DNA from: Bactericera cockerelli
Taxonomy: Eukaryota > Arthropoda > Insecta > Hemiptera > Triozidae
Assembly: GCA_024516035.1 (NCBI GenBank)
Contig: CM044957.1
Location: forward strand, 49,782,085-49,846,084
Length of the DNA stretch: 64,000 nucleotides
Direction: 5' to 3'
Part shown: positions 47,401 to 56,110 of the stretch, one piece after another
Position numbering within the stretch: position 1 is the first letter of the stretch
How the letters are laid out: every line of letters starts with the position of its first letter
Program-made: the position numbers and the translations under genes
Notes under the pieces: generated by a model
Databases searched by the model: none
What the model was told of the DNA's origin: nothing
The model's input: only the letters and a program-made list of their open reading frames with translations

Positions 47401-50320
47401 TTACTTTCACTATCTGAGGTGAGTGGTTACTTACTTTCGCTATCTGAGGTGAGTGGTTACTTACTTTCACTATCTGAGGTGAGTGGTTACTTACTTTCGC
47501 TATCTGAGGTGAGTGGTCACTTACTTTCGCTATCTGAGGTGAGTGGTCACTTACTTTCGCTATCTGAGGTGAGTGGTCACTTACTTTCGCTATCTGAGGT
47601 GAGTGGTTACTTACTTTCGCTATCTGAGGTGAGTGGTCACTTACTTTCGCTATCTGAGGTGAGTGGTCACTTACTTTCGCTATCTGAGGTGAGTGGTCAC
47701 TTACTTTCGCTATCTGAGGTGAGTGGTCACTTACTTTCGCTATCTGAGGTGAGTGGTCACTTACTTTCGCTATCTGAGGTGAGTGGTTACTTACTTTCGC
47801 TATCTGAGGTGAGTGGTCACTTACTTTCGCTATCTGAGGTGAGTGGTTACTTACTTTCGCTATCTGAGGTGAGTGGTCACTTACTTTCGCTATCTGAGGT
47901 GAGAATTTCTTTCTTTCTCCAACGCGGCTAGGCCTACAGCGCGTTGATCAAGGTACGGCGGACTGAACTGAGAATTTTTTTTCTTTTTCTTTTTAAAAGA
48001 TGAGTGTTTCATAGCCTTTTTTATTTCGTAGCCATGAAACAGGGGCTACTGTAGACGCTTGTGGTCTGTGTTGTAGCCTGCCCATCCCGTAGTGTGCCTC
48101 CCCTCTGATGGGCAAGAAGTGACACAATACTTCCCATTTAGGTGTTGGGTCAACACGAGCGCACCGGAAGGTATCCCGTACAAACAACTGTAACCAAATT
48201 TTTAATACAATTTTTTTTCGGCGCATTGCCGTTGGTTCGAACCCGGGACCTTCCGCATGGCGAGTGCTTAACCACTGAGCAATTCGTGCGCTCTTGAATT
48301 TTAACTAATTGAATTTGAACTACCCGAAACCTCCAGGCTTCATGAATTAAAGTTATTCTCACGAAATGACTCAAAAGACAAATTAAAAAACAAGATTAAA
48401 TGTGAGATAATACAGAACCTCCCTCATGTCAGAGTTTCAACCAATCACAGAGCACTATAGCCGGAGCAGAGGTACAGTCTGGGTAATCTTACATTTAATC
48501 AGTTTTAAAATTCGGCCCTCAAGGGTCAATGAATATGGATAACGAAAAACTTCTCTTAAGTACATAAATTACAATAATGTGTTGAATATGCATTACAAAC
48601 TTCTCTCATGTCACATTATATATCACATGTTAACCAATGATGTGTTGAATCATCACTCATGACATGTTAACCACCAAGAATGTGTTGAACCATCATTCAT
48701 GACATGTTGCTTAAAATAATTGCAAAGGAACCATCATTCATGACATGTTGCTTAAATTAATTGCAAAGGAACCATCATTCATGACATGTTGCTTAAATTA
48801 ATTGCAAAGGAACCATCATTCATGACATGTTGCTTAAATTAATTGCAAAGGAACCATCATTCATGACATGTTGCTTAAATTAATTGCAAAGGAACCATCA
48901 TTCATGACATGTTGCTTAAACTAATTCCAAAGGAACCATACTCCATCTGATCTATTATTTATTAACCCGGTCAGTGACCATCACACCCCCCTCGGCATAG
49001 CTTTTACCGCTACAACAACAACATGTTACACACCCGGGGTTAAGTGGCAGAAAATGCCTAAAGCATTAACTTCGCCCCGGATTACAAAACAACTATAATT
49101 AAAAATTAATATTCATCTTTATTTTATTTTTTTTGTACAAACTATAAGTTTTTTTTTATTTATTGTTATTAAAATTTGTTGATGATTGTATTTATACATT
49201 GTATTTATACTCAAATAAATAAAGAGGTGCTTTGTTAAACTGTTGGCATAATGGGACTACCTGAGAGTCTTGCGCTGACAGTCTAAATAAAGCACTACTT
49301 ATACTTATACTTATGATTGTTTTGTAAAAAAAAGTGTAAATTAATAAATAAATAAAAAACTGATGCCTTGACTATCCCCCCCCCGCCGCCCTCAGATTCT
49401 TCCCCGGGGGACTAGTCCTTCTGCTCACCACGGCGGACCCCCCCGGCGCCGCGCTGTCTAGCCTCCGCTCCCGAGTCCCGCGGGAGAGCTCTGTGCTGAG
49501 CGGCCACTACAAGCTGAGGCGGGACCGCGTCTTCATCGTGGCCAAGCAGAGCCGGTTCAGCCAGCAGAGCAGCAACGCGAGGGTCAAGACCGCGCGGAAC
49601 CGCCGGGTCAATGACTTCGAGCCCCGGGACCAGACCTTTCATCTGGTGAGGAATTGAAGGCCTCTCGCTCAATCGACACATATTTATTAATATTATTATG
49701 AAACTTTTTAATAGAAGAAGATATTATATACAAACAAATAATGGTACAAATTAAAATACAAAACAATATAAATATAAACAGGAAAAAAAAAAACAAAATA
49801 TATACAGTCTGGCTGGGGGACTATAAACAGAGAGTAGACCAGCAGTCTAGCTGGGGGACTATAAACAGGGAGTAGACCAGCATTGGCTTTATTCTGGGGG
49901 TTCTTGTCAATTATTAGCCTCCTTGTAAAGACAGTGGTAGAACTGCTAAGTCATTCCTCCACTGTCTGGCTACCATCGTTCACGATGACGCCACCCTATG
50001 AAGATGATAAGATATACATATGTCCTAACTAAAGGCCGGGGTTATATTTATTGTTTTTATATAAAAATGTCATTAAATGAAGCTTTATCTGAAGTGTTTC
50101 TCACTGACTGAACTTCCAGGAGCTGCGGATCGAGTCTCACCGCCACAGACGCAACCTGAGGCTGCAGTGGCAGGACTACTTCATAGATAGCACCACCTAT
50201 CTGGGCGTCACCACCACCACTCACTTCGACACTCTGGGCACCAAGTTCTCCCCCTACTGGTTCTCTCGGGTCAAGAGCTACACGGCCGAGTCGGATGGGA
50301 TTCTCGAGATGAACTTTTAG
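35498..50320 (+). CDS. FBXO9: FBXO9, F-box only protein 9, 8 coding exons, complete (474 aa)
   Basis: FBXO9 is a substrate receptor of an SCF ubiquitin ligase (known targets in mammals include TTI1/TEL2). Exons are 35498-35500 (only the ATG), 36759-36878, 41773-41934, 42782-42954, 43492-43763, 45937-46180, 49396-49645 and 50120-50320, together 1425 nt with consistent phases. In order: a Ser/Glu-rich acidic leader (residues 2-41), SSFRIKWKQEL, a TPR/MIT-like helix pair ending MQLVPDIEF (about 96-130), an acidic linker EEDEEDEYDGSEDLVSRC, an F-box from ISALPMEIVIYILRWV to VCRGMYVCARDPGIW (about 212-258), and the FBXO9 C-terminal domain (YISKTSYLRHGDNSF, PWHVVTYFRYLRFFPGG, VLSGHYKLRRD, GTKFSPYWFSRVKSYT). 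Human FBXO9 is about 447 aa. Two borders are unusual: intron 1 begins directly after ATG, and intron 2 needs a GC donor at 36879-36880. Exons 5, 6 and 8 are edged by tandem arrays of their own 3' ends. Confidence 0.92.
38491..39308. mobile_element. Non-autonomous hAT element inserted in the LINE
   Basis: The ends are perfect 13-bp inverted repeats, CAGGGTCTCCAAT and ATTGGAGACCCTG, flanked by an 8-bp duplication CAGTTGAC (38483-38490 and 39309-39316), the signature of hAT transposons. There is no transposase frame. Subterminal direct repeats of the motif AATCTAGCCCTTTT occur about seven times on the left (38515-38625) and three times on the right (39228-39283), typical of hAT transposase-binding clusters. 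Confidence 0.88.
38515..38625 (+). repeat. Subterminal AATCTAGCCCTTTT repeats of the hAT element
   Basis: Short tandem copies of an A/T-flanked CTAGCCCTTTT motif occur inside the left end, with three more at 39228-39283. They lie in the same orientation at both ends. By analogy with hAT elements they are probable transposase-binding sites. Confidence 0.6.
42040..42160 (-). mobile_element. SINE family F, FBXO9 intron 3
   Basis: GTGACTTGAACCACCAACCT and CATCAAGCTACTGAGGTAG mark a decayed copy. Confidence 0.58.
42590..42760 (+). repeat. Dispersed 170-bp repeat H (LINE-like 3' end with TAAA tail)
   Basis: GGGGTTAAGTGGCAGATAAT, ACTTCGCCCCGAATTACAAA and an AAATAAATAAA tail are present. Other copies are at 47060-47220, 49034-49200 and, reversed, 21405-21600. 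Confidence 0.65.
42968..43065 (+). mobile_element. SINE family C head, FBXO9 intron 4
   Basis: TGTCCCGGTAGCTCAGTGGT and GGGTTCGAAACCCAGCC lie 13 bases after the exon 4 donor. Confidence 0.7.
43764..44790 (+). repeat. Splice-donor minisatellite from FBXO9 exon 5 (about 11 extra copies, 94/86-bp unit)
   Basis: The unit starts ATAGGAGTCATCTATATTCT and ends with the donor GCAGAG|GTGAGTAAC. It repeats the last roughly 80 bp of exon 5 (the F-box core coding VIYILRWVMSQHHDARSLDT) plus a few intron bases. A shorter form lacks the 8 bases GACACTTG. The authentic exon is the leftmost copy, ending at 43763. Confidence 0.93.
44917..45783 (+). mobile_element. Rearranged gag retrocopy with 9-bp target-site duplication
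   Basis: The block between the TAGGTAATG repeats contains three pieces: 44923-45029, a near-identical direct copy of 45492-45598; 45031-45074, an inverted copy of about 45587-45630; and then the gag fragment itself. Such a direct-plus-inverted 5' end is what template jumping or twin priming by LINE machinery can leave. A short A-run (45771-45774) precedes the 3' repeat. Confidence 0.55.
45063..45749 (+). pseudogene. Retroelement Gag-like fragment with two zinc knuckles, in FBXO9 intron 5
   Basis: An open frame of 228 codons resembles the C-terminal part of an LTR-retrotransposon Gag: a helical capsid-like stretch followed by two CCHC-type knuckles, CNFCGNNWHSDLKMC (C-x2-C-x4-H-x5-C, slightly irregular) and CNYCHKTGHFASVC (canonical C-x2-C-x4-H-x4-C). 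No protease, reverse transcriptase or LTR is visible nearby. The ATG at 45063 lies inside a short inverted piece copied from the same gag, so the apparent N-terminus is not the original one. Flanking 9-bp direct repeats TAGGTAATG (44917-44925 and 45775-45783) suggest insertion of an RNA copy. It lies in the sense orientation of FBXO9 and is probably a dead copy, although the frame is open. Confidence 0.7.
46181..47905 (+). repeat. Splice-donor minisatellite from FBXO9 exon 6 (about 45 copies, 30-bp unit)
   Basis: The unit is GTCACTTACTTTCGCTATCT followed by GAG|GTGAGTG, the last 23 or so exon bases plus the donor. The 30-bp period keeps all frames in step, so long artificial frames (YLLSLSEVSG repeats) appear on both strands. 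A larger unit holding the first about 105 intron bases is also duplicated (46186-46290 and 46446-46560). A 160-bp dispersed repeat interrupts the array at 47060-47220. Confidence 0.93.
47060..47220 (+). repeat. Repeat H copy inside the FBXO9 exon 6 donor array
   Basis: GGGGTTAAGTGGCAGAGAAT to AAATAAATAC; donor units continue on both sides. Confidence 0.68.
47995..48296 (-). mobile_element. SINE family D, FBXO9 intron 6
   Basis: The reverse copy runs from ATGAGTGTTTCATAGCCTTT to ACTGAGCAATTCGTGCGC. Confidence 0.75.
48700..48935. repeat. 41-bp minisatellite (about 6 copies), FBXO9 intron 6
   Basis: The unit AACCATCATTCATGACATGT followed by TGCTTAAATTAATTGCAAAG repeats without exon similarity. 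Confidence 0.85.
49034..49330 (+). repeat. Repeat H copy plus a GACAGTCTAAATAAAGCACT fragment, FBXO9 intron 6
   Basis: Repeat H occupies 49034-49222. The following piece matches the insert in the SINE F at 4860-4935. Confidence 0.6.
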
Positions 50321-50620
50321 TCAAGAGCTACACGGCAGAGTCGGATGGGATTCTCGAGATGAACTTTTAGTCAAGAGCTACACGGCCGAGTCGGATGGGA
50401 TTCTCGAGATGAACTTTTAGTCAAGAGCTACACGGCAGAGTCGGATGGGATTCTCGAGATGAACTTTTAGTCAAGAGCTACACGGCCGAGTCGGATGGGA
50501 TTCTCGAGATGAACTTTTAGTCAAGAGCTACACGGCAGAGTCGGATGGGATTCTCGAGATGAACTTTTAGTCAAGAGCTACACTGCCGAGTTGGATGGGA
50601 TTCTCGAGATGAACTTTTGA
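50271..50620 (+). repeat. 50-bp tandem repeat of the FBXO9 C-terminus and stop codon (7 copies)
   Basis: The unit TCAAGAGCTACACGGC(C/A)GAG... through GAACTTTTAG covers the last codons (VKSYTAESDGILEMNF) and the TAG. The first copy is the real coding end (stop 50318-50320); six more follow in the 3' UTR. CGGCCGAG and CGGCAGAG types alternate, so a 100-bp higher-order unit was probably copied. The last copy is diverged and ends TTTTGA. Confidence 0.94.
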
Positions 50621-50757
50621 GGGCGAAATTAATAGACAACAAATTCGTTCAAGTCAGAACTTACATTTGAGATCACTAGTTCCAATCAGAACTTACAATC
50701 TCCCGAAAAGTACAACAGTACTTCATGGAGCTGTAATGGAATTGAAATGTATATGAA

Positions 50758-50767
50758 AATAAATAAA
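50758..50767 (+). terminator. FBXO9 poly(A) signals
   Basis: Two overlapping AATAAA hexamers (50758-50763 and 50762-50767) lie about 440 bases past the stop, after the stop-codon repeats. They are plausible cleavage signals. Confidence 0.55.
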
Positions 50768-50888
50768 GATACTTATTTTAATTCGAGATCACAAGTTCCT
50801 ATCAGAACTTACTTTCGAGATCACAATTTGAAGTCAGAAGTTCAGAACTTACATTTCCCCATTTAAAGCAATACGCAAAATCTAGACT

Positions 50889-51022
50889 TAAGGGCGAAAT
50901 TAATAGACAGAATCGATAACTTGAGTAATTGCTTAGCATCAGTTTTCTCTATCTTAGATAGTACGCAATCCGAGACTTAAGTCCACAGAGGTATAACAAT
51001 AATGTCTATTAATTTCGCCCTT
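50889..51022. mobile_element. Small palindrome-ended MITE (AAGGGCGAAATTAATAGACA ends), copy 1
   Basis: The 20-base left end is repeated inverted at the right end (51003-51022). It lies just downstream of the FBXO9 poly(A) signals. The interior contains the phrase TACGCAATCCGAGACTTA shared with the other copies. Confidence 0.7.
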
Positions 51023-51028
51023 GGAATC

Positions 51029-51135
51029 TAGGGCGAAATTAAGAGACAAAATCGATAACTGAAGTCACTGCTTAGCATCGGTTTTCCTAAAGCACCACAG
51101 AGGTATTACAATAATGTCTATTAATTTCGCCCTTA
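51029..51135. mobile_element. Same small MITE, copy 2
   Basis: The ends AGGGCGAAATTAAGAGACAA and its inverted partner at about 51116-51135 enclose an interior shortened relative to copy 1. Confidence 0.65.
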
Positions 51136-51309
51136 AAATCTTCTCGAGATGAACTTTTAAGGGCGAAATGAATAGATAATATCGAGATCACATGTTCGAG
51201 TTGGAACTTACATTTCCCCATTTAAAACAATACGCAAAATCTAGACTTAAGGGAGAAATTATTGGACAGAATCGATAACTTCAGTAATTACTTAGCATTG
51301 GTTTTCCCT

Positions 51310-51505
51310 GCCTGTCCCGGTAGCTCAGTGGTAAAGGTGGCACTCTGTGAATCCAGATGTTGTGGGCTCGAAACCCAGCCGGGACATGACAAGTTATCCT
51401 CCCATTTGGGATTTACCACAAATAATACGTCTTGGGCTTACTGCTGGAGTAATGGGACTTAATAGTCCTAATCGGGAAGTATAAATAAGGCGATATTATT
51501 TATTT
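51310..51505 (+). mobile_element. SINE family C, full length
   Basis: The head TGTCCCGGTAGCTCAGTGGT, B box GGCTCGAAACCCAG and tail AAATAAGGCGATATTATT are present. It is inserted within the MITE cluster. Confidence 0.78.
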
Positions 51506-51520
51506 ATTTATTCCTTATCT

Positions 51521-51845
51521 TAGACAGTACGCAATCCGAGACTTAGCGCCACAGAGGTATTACAAAAACGTCTATTAGGGCGGAAATAATAGACGATTTT
51601 GTAATACCTCTGTGGCGCTAAGTCTCGGATTGCGTACTGTGTAAGATGGGAAAACCGACCCGTAGCAATGACTTTTGATGTAGAATTTGTCTATTAATAT
51701 CGCCCTTTGAATATATGTAGAACGAAATCAAGAGACAACATCTATAACTTAAGTAATTGTTTTGCGTCGGTTCTCACAGTACACACTCCGAGACTTAGCG
51801 CCACAGAGGTATTACAAAAAACGTCTATTAATTTTGCCCGAAGTT
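51521..51845. mobile_element. Cluster of two or three partial, oppositely oriented copies of the same MITE
   Basis: Pieces carrying TACGCAATCCGAGACTTAGC, ACAGAGGTATTACAA and GTCTATTA are arranged head-to-head around 51576, so this stretch is itself a larger hairpin. Further partial copies lie at 36149-36235 (FBXO9 intron 1) and 61727-61837 (PAQR4 intron 2). Confidence 0.55.
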
Positions 51846-51849
51846 CTGA

Positions 51850-52860
51850 CTTTAACGATTTTGTCCACTTACTTGACCAAATTGGCGCAGTTTTCTGTTT
51901 TTTATTTATTTAATATTATTATTATTAGCAATCAGGCAATCTCTATGACGGACTGGTCATTCGTATTTTGTTAACCATGTACATAATTATTTTTTAGTTT
52001 AATTTTCCATAACCAAGAGGATTCATGTTCTCATATTTCTTCTCCCAAGTTTTGGTTGGGTGTTTATTTTTATTATAGAGTTTTTCTAAGCACAACGGAA
52101 AGAAAATGATGGCATTATTAAAGTGTTGACAGTTAGTAGGTGGTCAAAATGAGGACCCTGGCCTGTACACTGCACCCTAGAACTTGAACCCTAGACCCTG
52201 GTACCTACAGCTTGGTATAGACGTTTTTCGGAACTCCGTTGTGGCGGATTACATTTAATATCATGGTTAGATTATTCTACGTGGCACCGGCTCTACCCCA
52301 GGGTATAGGCCTTCAAAGTAATGCCTCGGCGGTTCCGAAGTAACCTGGAAAAAAAAAGGATAGGCCTCCGTTGGTGTTGTGTCCGCGCACTAATAGAAAT
52401 TTTTTTTTTTTCATATACCTAATAATAACTTAATATTTAATATTTCATATAACAAACATGTCATCATTCTTCTCACGACACATGGTGCCTACCAGGCTCG
52501 AGGCATTTCCACGCTGGACTGCCAATGACAGTCGTTGGCGTAAGAATGCCCCGGCCCTGGTATCACCACATGTGTGTTGTAACTTTTCTGAAATTGCGTC
52601 TACCAAAGACTTGAACTGCCGAGAAAATAATCATTATTATGTTGTTGTTTTTTTAATTAGACTATTCAGGAGAGGCAACCGTAGGGACTTATTTTCTCTT
52701 TCAAATAGATCTTTTTCTCGTTTTCTAATACAACCTTATGTTTCAACTCTGTTCTTATTTGTCTTTACCATTTTCTTTTTCTTTCTCATTACTTTTTACT
52801 TTCCTTATCTATGTATACAAGTTTTATATACTTATATAGATTTTTCTATATAACCATATA
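51850..52860. other. Intergenic, unassigned
   Basis: It contains a 131-codon frame (52458-52853, start MSSFFSRHMVPTR) that I do not recognise: its first half is polar and its end is a low-complexity Phe/Leu run. Codon use is not convincing, so it is not called a gene. Confidence 0.4.
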
Positions 52861-53130
52861 AAACCCACCCAGTGCATGAATTTTTCCTCAATAATTTGAC
52901 TTTATGACCACATAAAGTTTTCATATTAAATTTGTGTTAATCACTATCGTGATATCACAACTACTCAAACTCGCTTTACTAAATCTCGCCTTATCGATCA
53001 AGCTACTAAAAAAAAAAAAACTTTTTTTATGACCACACAATAATAAGACTCTGAAGGTTAGGTGGAAGAAAATGCTTTGAGCATTAACCTCGCCTGGTGG
53101 TTACTTTCCAGTAAAGATTATTAATAATAA
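52860..53130 (+). mobile_element. Composite of SINE B and SINE F pieces
   Basis: SINE-B body pieces (CCCACCCAGTGCATGAATTT; CTCGCCTGGTGGTTAC) enclose a SINE-F body at about 52923-53008. Confidence 0.6.
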
Positions 53131-53214
53131 TATGAGTCTTCTTTTACTCTGTCTTATCCCGCTCAAGCAGGGTCGACGTTGTTCAACCTCATGGTTGAGG
53201 TTGATTGGTTTTGG

Positions 53215-53486
53215 CACATTTTTTACGGCTGGATGCCCTTTATAACGCCAACGATTCTATTTGATTTAACGTCCTGGATTAGGACGGGGGTTTTACCCTC
53301 CATTCGCTGGGAATCGTACCAGCTACCCACATTAACCTCACCCAGCCTGGGTAGGGCCGGAAATGCCAGCCTCACGTGTTTGGATGGAACAGAATTTTCT
53401 TCGAAAAGTCTGCCCCAGCCGGGAGTTGAACTCGGGAACTCTGGACTACGGGCAGTAGTCACAACCATTACGCCACGGAGGCTTAT
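53215..53486 (-). mobile_element. SINE family E, full length
   Basis: The reverse copy has TTTACCCTCCATTCGCTGGG, ACATTAACCTCACCCAGCCT and the head ATTACGCCACGGAGGCTT. It forms an inverted pair with 53546-53790. Confidence 0.75.
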
Positions 53487-53545
53487 TAATAATTATATGA
53501 GTGTACAGTGTACACGAATAAATAAATAAATTTATCGGCATGAAG

Positions 53546-53790
53546 CCAGGCTCCGTGGCGTAATGGTTGAGACTACTGCCCGTAGTCCAGAGAGCCCGAG
53601 TTCGATCCGCGGTTGGGGCAGACTTTTCGAAGAAAATTCTCTTCCTTCAAAACACGTGAGGCTGTCATTTCCGGCCCTACCCAGACTGGGTGAAGTTAAT
53701 ATAAGTAGCTTGTACGATTCCCTGCGAATGGAGAGTAAAACTACCGTCCTGACTATCTATCTCAATCAGGATGTTAAAACCAAATAGAAT
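53546..53790 (+). mobile_element. SINE family E, full length, inverted to the preceding copy
   Basis: The head AGGCTCCGTGGCGTAATGGT, B box GAGTTCGATCCGCGG and the shared body are present. Confidence 0.75.
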
Positions 53791-53961
53791 CAACTGGTCA
53801 CAATAGATCTAATTAGGTCGCAGGATTAATTGTAAGGGTTTCACTGAAAACCCTGCAACCAGGTCAGAGTACCTGAGCAAAACTCACACCCGTACTCAAT
53901 CTGTTATCGTATTATTAAATAGAGGACGTGCCCTAGTATGGGTTACTATCTATGTGGATAT

Positions 53962-54460
53962 GAGCGCGCGATTAGCTCAGTGGTTAAGCACTCGCTTGCC
54001 ATGCGGAAGGTCCCGGGTACGATCCCCCGTGACGGGAAAAATTTGTATTCTTAATTTGGCTGCAATTTTATTTATTTATCGTATGGCCTTATTACACACT
54101 TATTACACATCTCAAAGTGAGAAGACGTGTGTAATAAATTTGATCAGGAAATCTGATGGCACTGATTGATCGCCAAAATTGTCAGTATTTTAGCCGCATG
54201 TAAATGCGTTGCCTAGGGTGAACCACGAGGAGGCGTACTAACATTTCACCCCTGGTTATAAGTGTTTGTAAGGGATACCTTCCGGTGCGCTCGTGTTGGC
54301 CCAGCACCTAATTGGGAAGTATTGTGTCACTACTCGCTCATCAGAGAGGAGGCATATATACTACGGGATGGGCAGGCTACAACACAGACCACAACCGTCT
54401 ACAGCTCTTGTTTAATGGCTACGAAATAAAAACGGCTGTGAAACACTCATCTTTGAAGAA
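53962..54460 (+). mobile_element. SINE family D interrupted by about 190 bp
   Basis: The head is at 53966-54045 and the body resumes near 54262 (GTAAGGGATACCTTCCGGTG). The intervening sequence is unidentified. Confidence 0.65.
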
Positions 54461-54484
54461 AAAAAATCCCTAGCTCAATCAAAT

Positions 54485-54992
54485 GTGGACGAATCATAGC
54501 CTTAGGATACCAAAAAAATTATTTTCAGCCATTGGTCCGTGCGTCTGTCTGTCTCTGAACAAGATATCTCGAGAACGGTAAGAGCTAGAGACTTGAAATT
54601 TGGTAATAAAGTAGATCTTATATACCACACGAACCACGAAACTTTTGGTTAAAATCTGCGGCCGCAAGGTCCGTTCCTCTGGATTGATTCAATATACAAA
54701 AATAATCAGAGATTAAAAAACATTTTCTGAGATTAAAAAAATAATAACGGTCTATTCTGATCATTTATTTGATATCTTGAACTTTTTGGACCTCGGCCTC
54801 AATTTACCGGTATTTTGGGGGGGACCCGCTTTGACTAACTTTTTTATTTTTTTATCCTAGATGGGGGTTGTGACATATTAAATCCAATGATTTTGACGTG
54901 CTGATTACGAATTTGGCACTGATTATCAACTATCTGTTACCGTTGAGTCACCAATGGCGAAATTCGACTTCTTTTCGGGGGATAAGGAAAGT
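54485..54992. mobile_element. Second copy of the ACTTTCCTTATCC MITE family, left end lost
   Basis: It shares long stretches with 15950-16489, from the GGACGAATCATAGCC region through to the right end GGATAAGGAAAGT, and abuts the tail of a tRNA-SINE. Confidence 0.6.
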
Positions 54993-55057
54993 CGTGCGAT
55001 ATTTACACCTGATTTTTTTTTTAATTTGGGGTTAAAGTCACTTTAATTTGGTCATAT

Positions 55058-55245
55058 CACAACGGAGGTGTTACCCTCCATTCGCCGGAACTTCACAAAC
55101 CTGCCGCCCACATTAACCTCATCCAGCCTGGGTGGGGCCGGAATGCCAGGCATCACGAAGTATTTACCTCGCTGGACGTTGCTTAACTTCGGTAACTCTA
55201 CGAGAACCGGTGCATTCAACGCGCCGTCGACACTTGCTAATGAAG
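55058..55245 (-). mobile_element. 5S-derived SINE, best-preserved copy
   Basis: The reverse 5S head at 55165-55245 (GACGTTGCTTAACTTCGGTA, GAGAACCGGTGCATTCAACG) joins the shared body at 55070-55150 (GTTACCCTCCATTCGCCGGA, CACATTAACCTCATCCAGCC). Confidence 0.75.
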
Positions 55246-55261
55246 AATTAGTTTAATAAAT

Positions 55262-55460
55262 GTAATAATAATAAAATAATATCGCCTTATTTATACTGCC
55301 CGATTCGGACTGTTAAGTCCCATTATTCCAGCAGTAAGCCCAAGACGTATTATTATTTAATTTCCCAAATGATGGGAGAATAACTTGTCATGTCCCGGCT
55401 GGGTGTCAAACCCGCGACTTCTGGAATCTCTGGATTCATAGAGTGCCGCCTTTACCTTTT
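55262..55460 (-). mobile_element. SINE family C
   Basis: It is reverse-oriented, from ATATCGCCTTATTTATACTG to CATAGAGTGCCGCCTTTACC; the end of the head is lost. Confidence 0.7.
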
Positions 55461-55819
55461 ATAGGTTAAGTCCATTGTTTATCTTTAAAAGTACCGAACC
55501 GCATTTTTCTTTCATGAATGTGGTGAAGTTGACTTTGGAATAAAATGGAAATATTTGGAAATATCGAACTTGGAAAAAAAATTATCCAAAAAAAATACCC
55601 CTATATTCTACTCCTTTGCGATGATGTCGCTCTATGTGGCGTTTCCATGCAACTGGGGTTCGTTTCCACACTTCTTAAATCTACACGCAATGCTAATAAT
55701 ATAAACTTAGAAAATGACCAGAGAGTGATGTCCCAATGTTGGGTACCGGCGCGGGCGGTGATGACCTCCGGGTCTCGTGTCCGCCGCCTTATCGATCCAG
55801 CCACTGAGGTCCGTCTGGA

Positions 55820-56110
55820 CTAAAGTAGAAATAGTTGTGTCAACTTTTCACGACTGCATTTTATCGACCAGTCTACTCAGAGGATAGCTAATATAGCTAT
55901 TCATCTCGGCACGGAGAAAGCGTGCGTACGCAAGGCTGTGTGTGTGTCACTTCCGACAGCCCGGCATTCCGTCATTCCACTTAGCAAGTTAGTCATTCTC
56001 TGGAACTGCTGCAATGCGCACGGACTGTGAATTTTCCCCGCGGAAGCGTGTTCGTTAAAATAAAGCAGTATTCAAGTTTACAGCGTCAGTATTTATTTAT
56101 TTTAGTTTGT
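55820..56110 (+). promoter_or_regulatory. Candidate PAQR4 promoter or 5' UTR exon
   Basis: This short stretch is unique, higher in CG dinucleotides (CCCCGCGGAAGCGTG, CTCGGCACGGAG) and free of SINEs. It lies 1.3-1.5 kb upstream of the PAQR4 coding exon, whose acceptor at 57354-57355 requires an upstream exon. This is inference from composition and position only. Confidence 0.3.

Noticed and set aside
46562..47931. Long open frames with YLLSLSEVSG-type repeats on both strands (up to 230 codons)
   Set aside because: They arise only because the 30-bp donor unit is a multiple of three and free of stops in some frames; no start context, no homology, and FBXO9's own frame stops there.
52458..52853. 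131-codon frame possibly encoding a small protein
   Set aside because: No recognisable domain, low-complexity C-terminus, no splice or promoter context; left unassigned.
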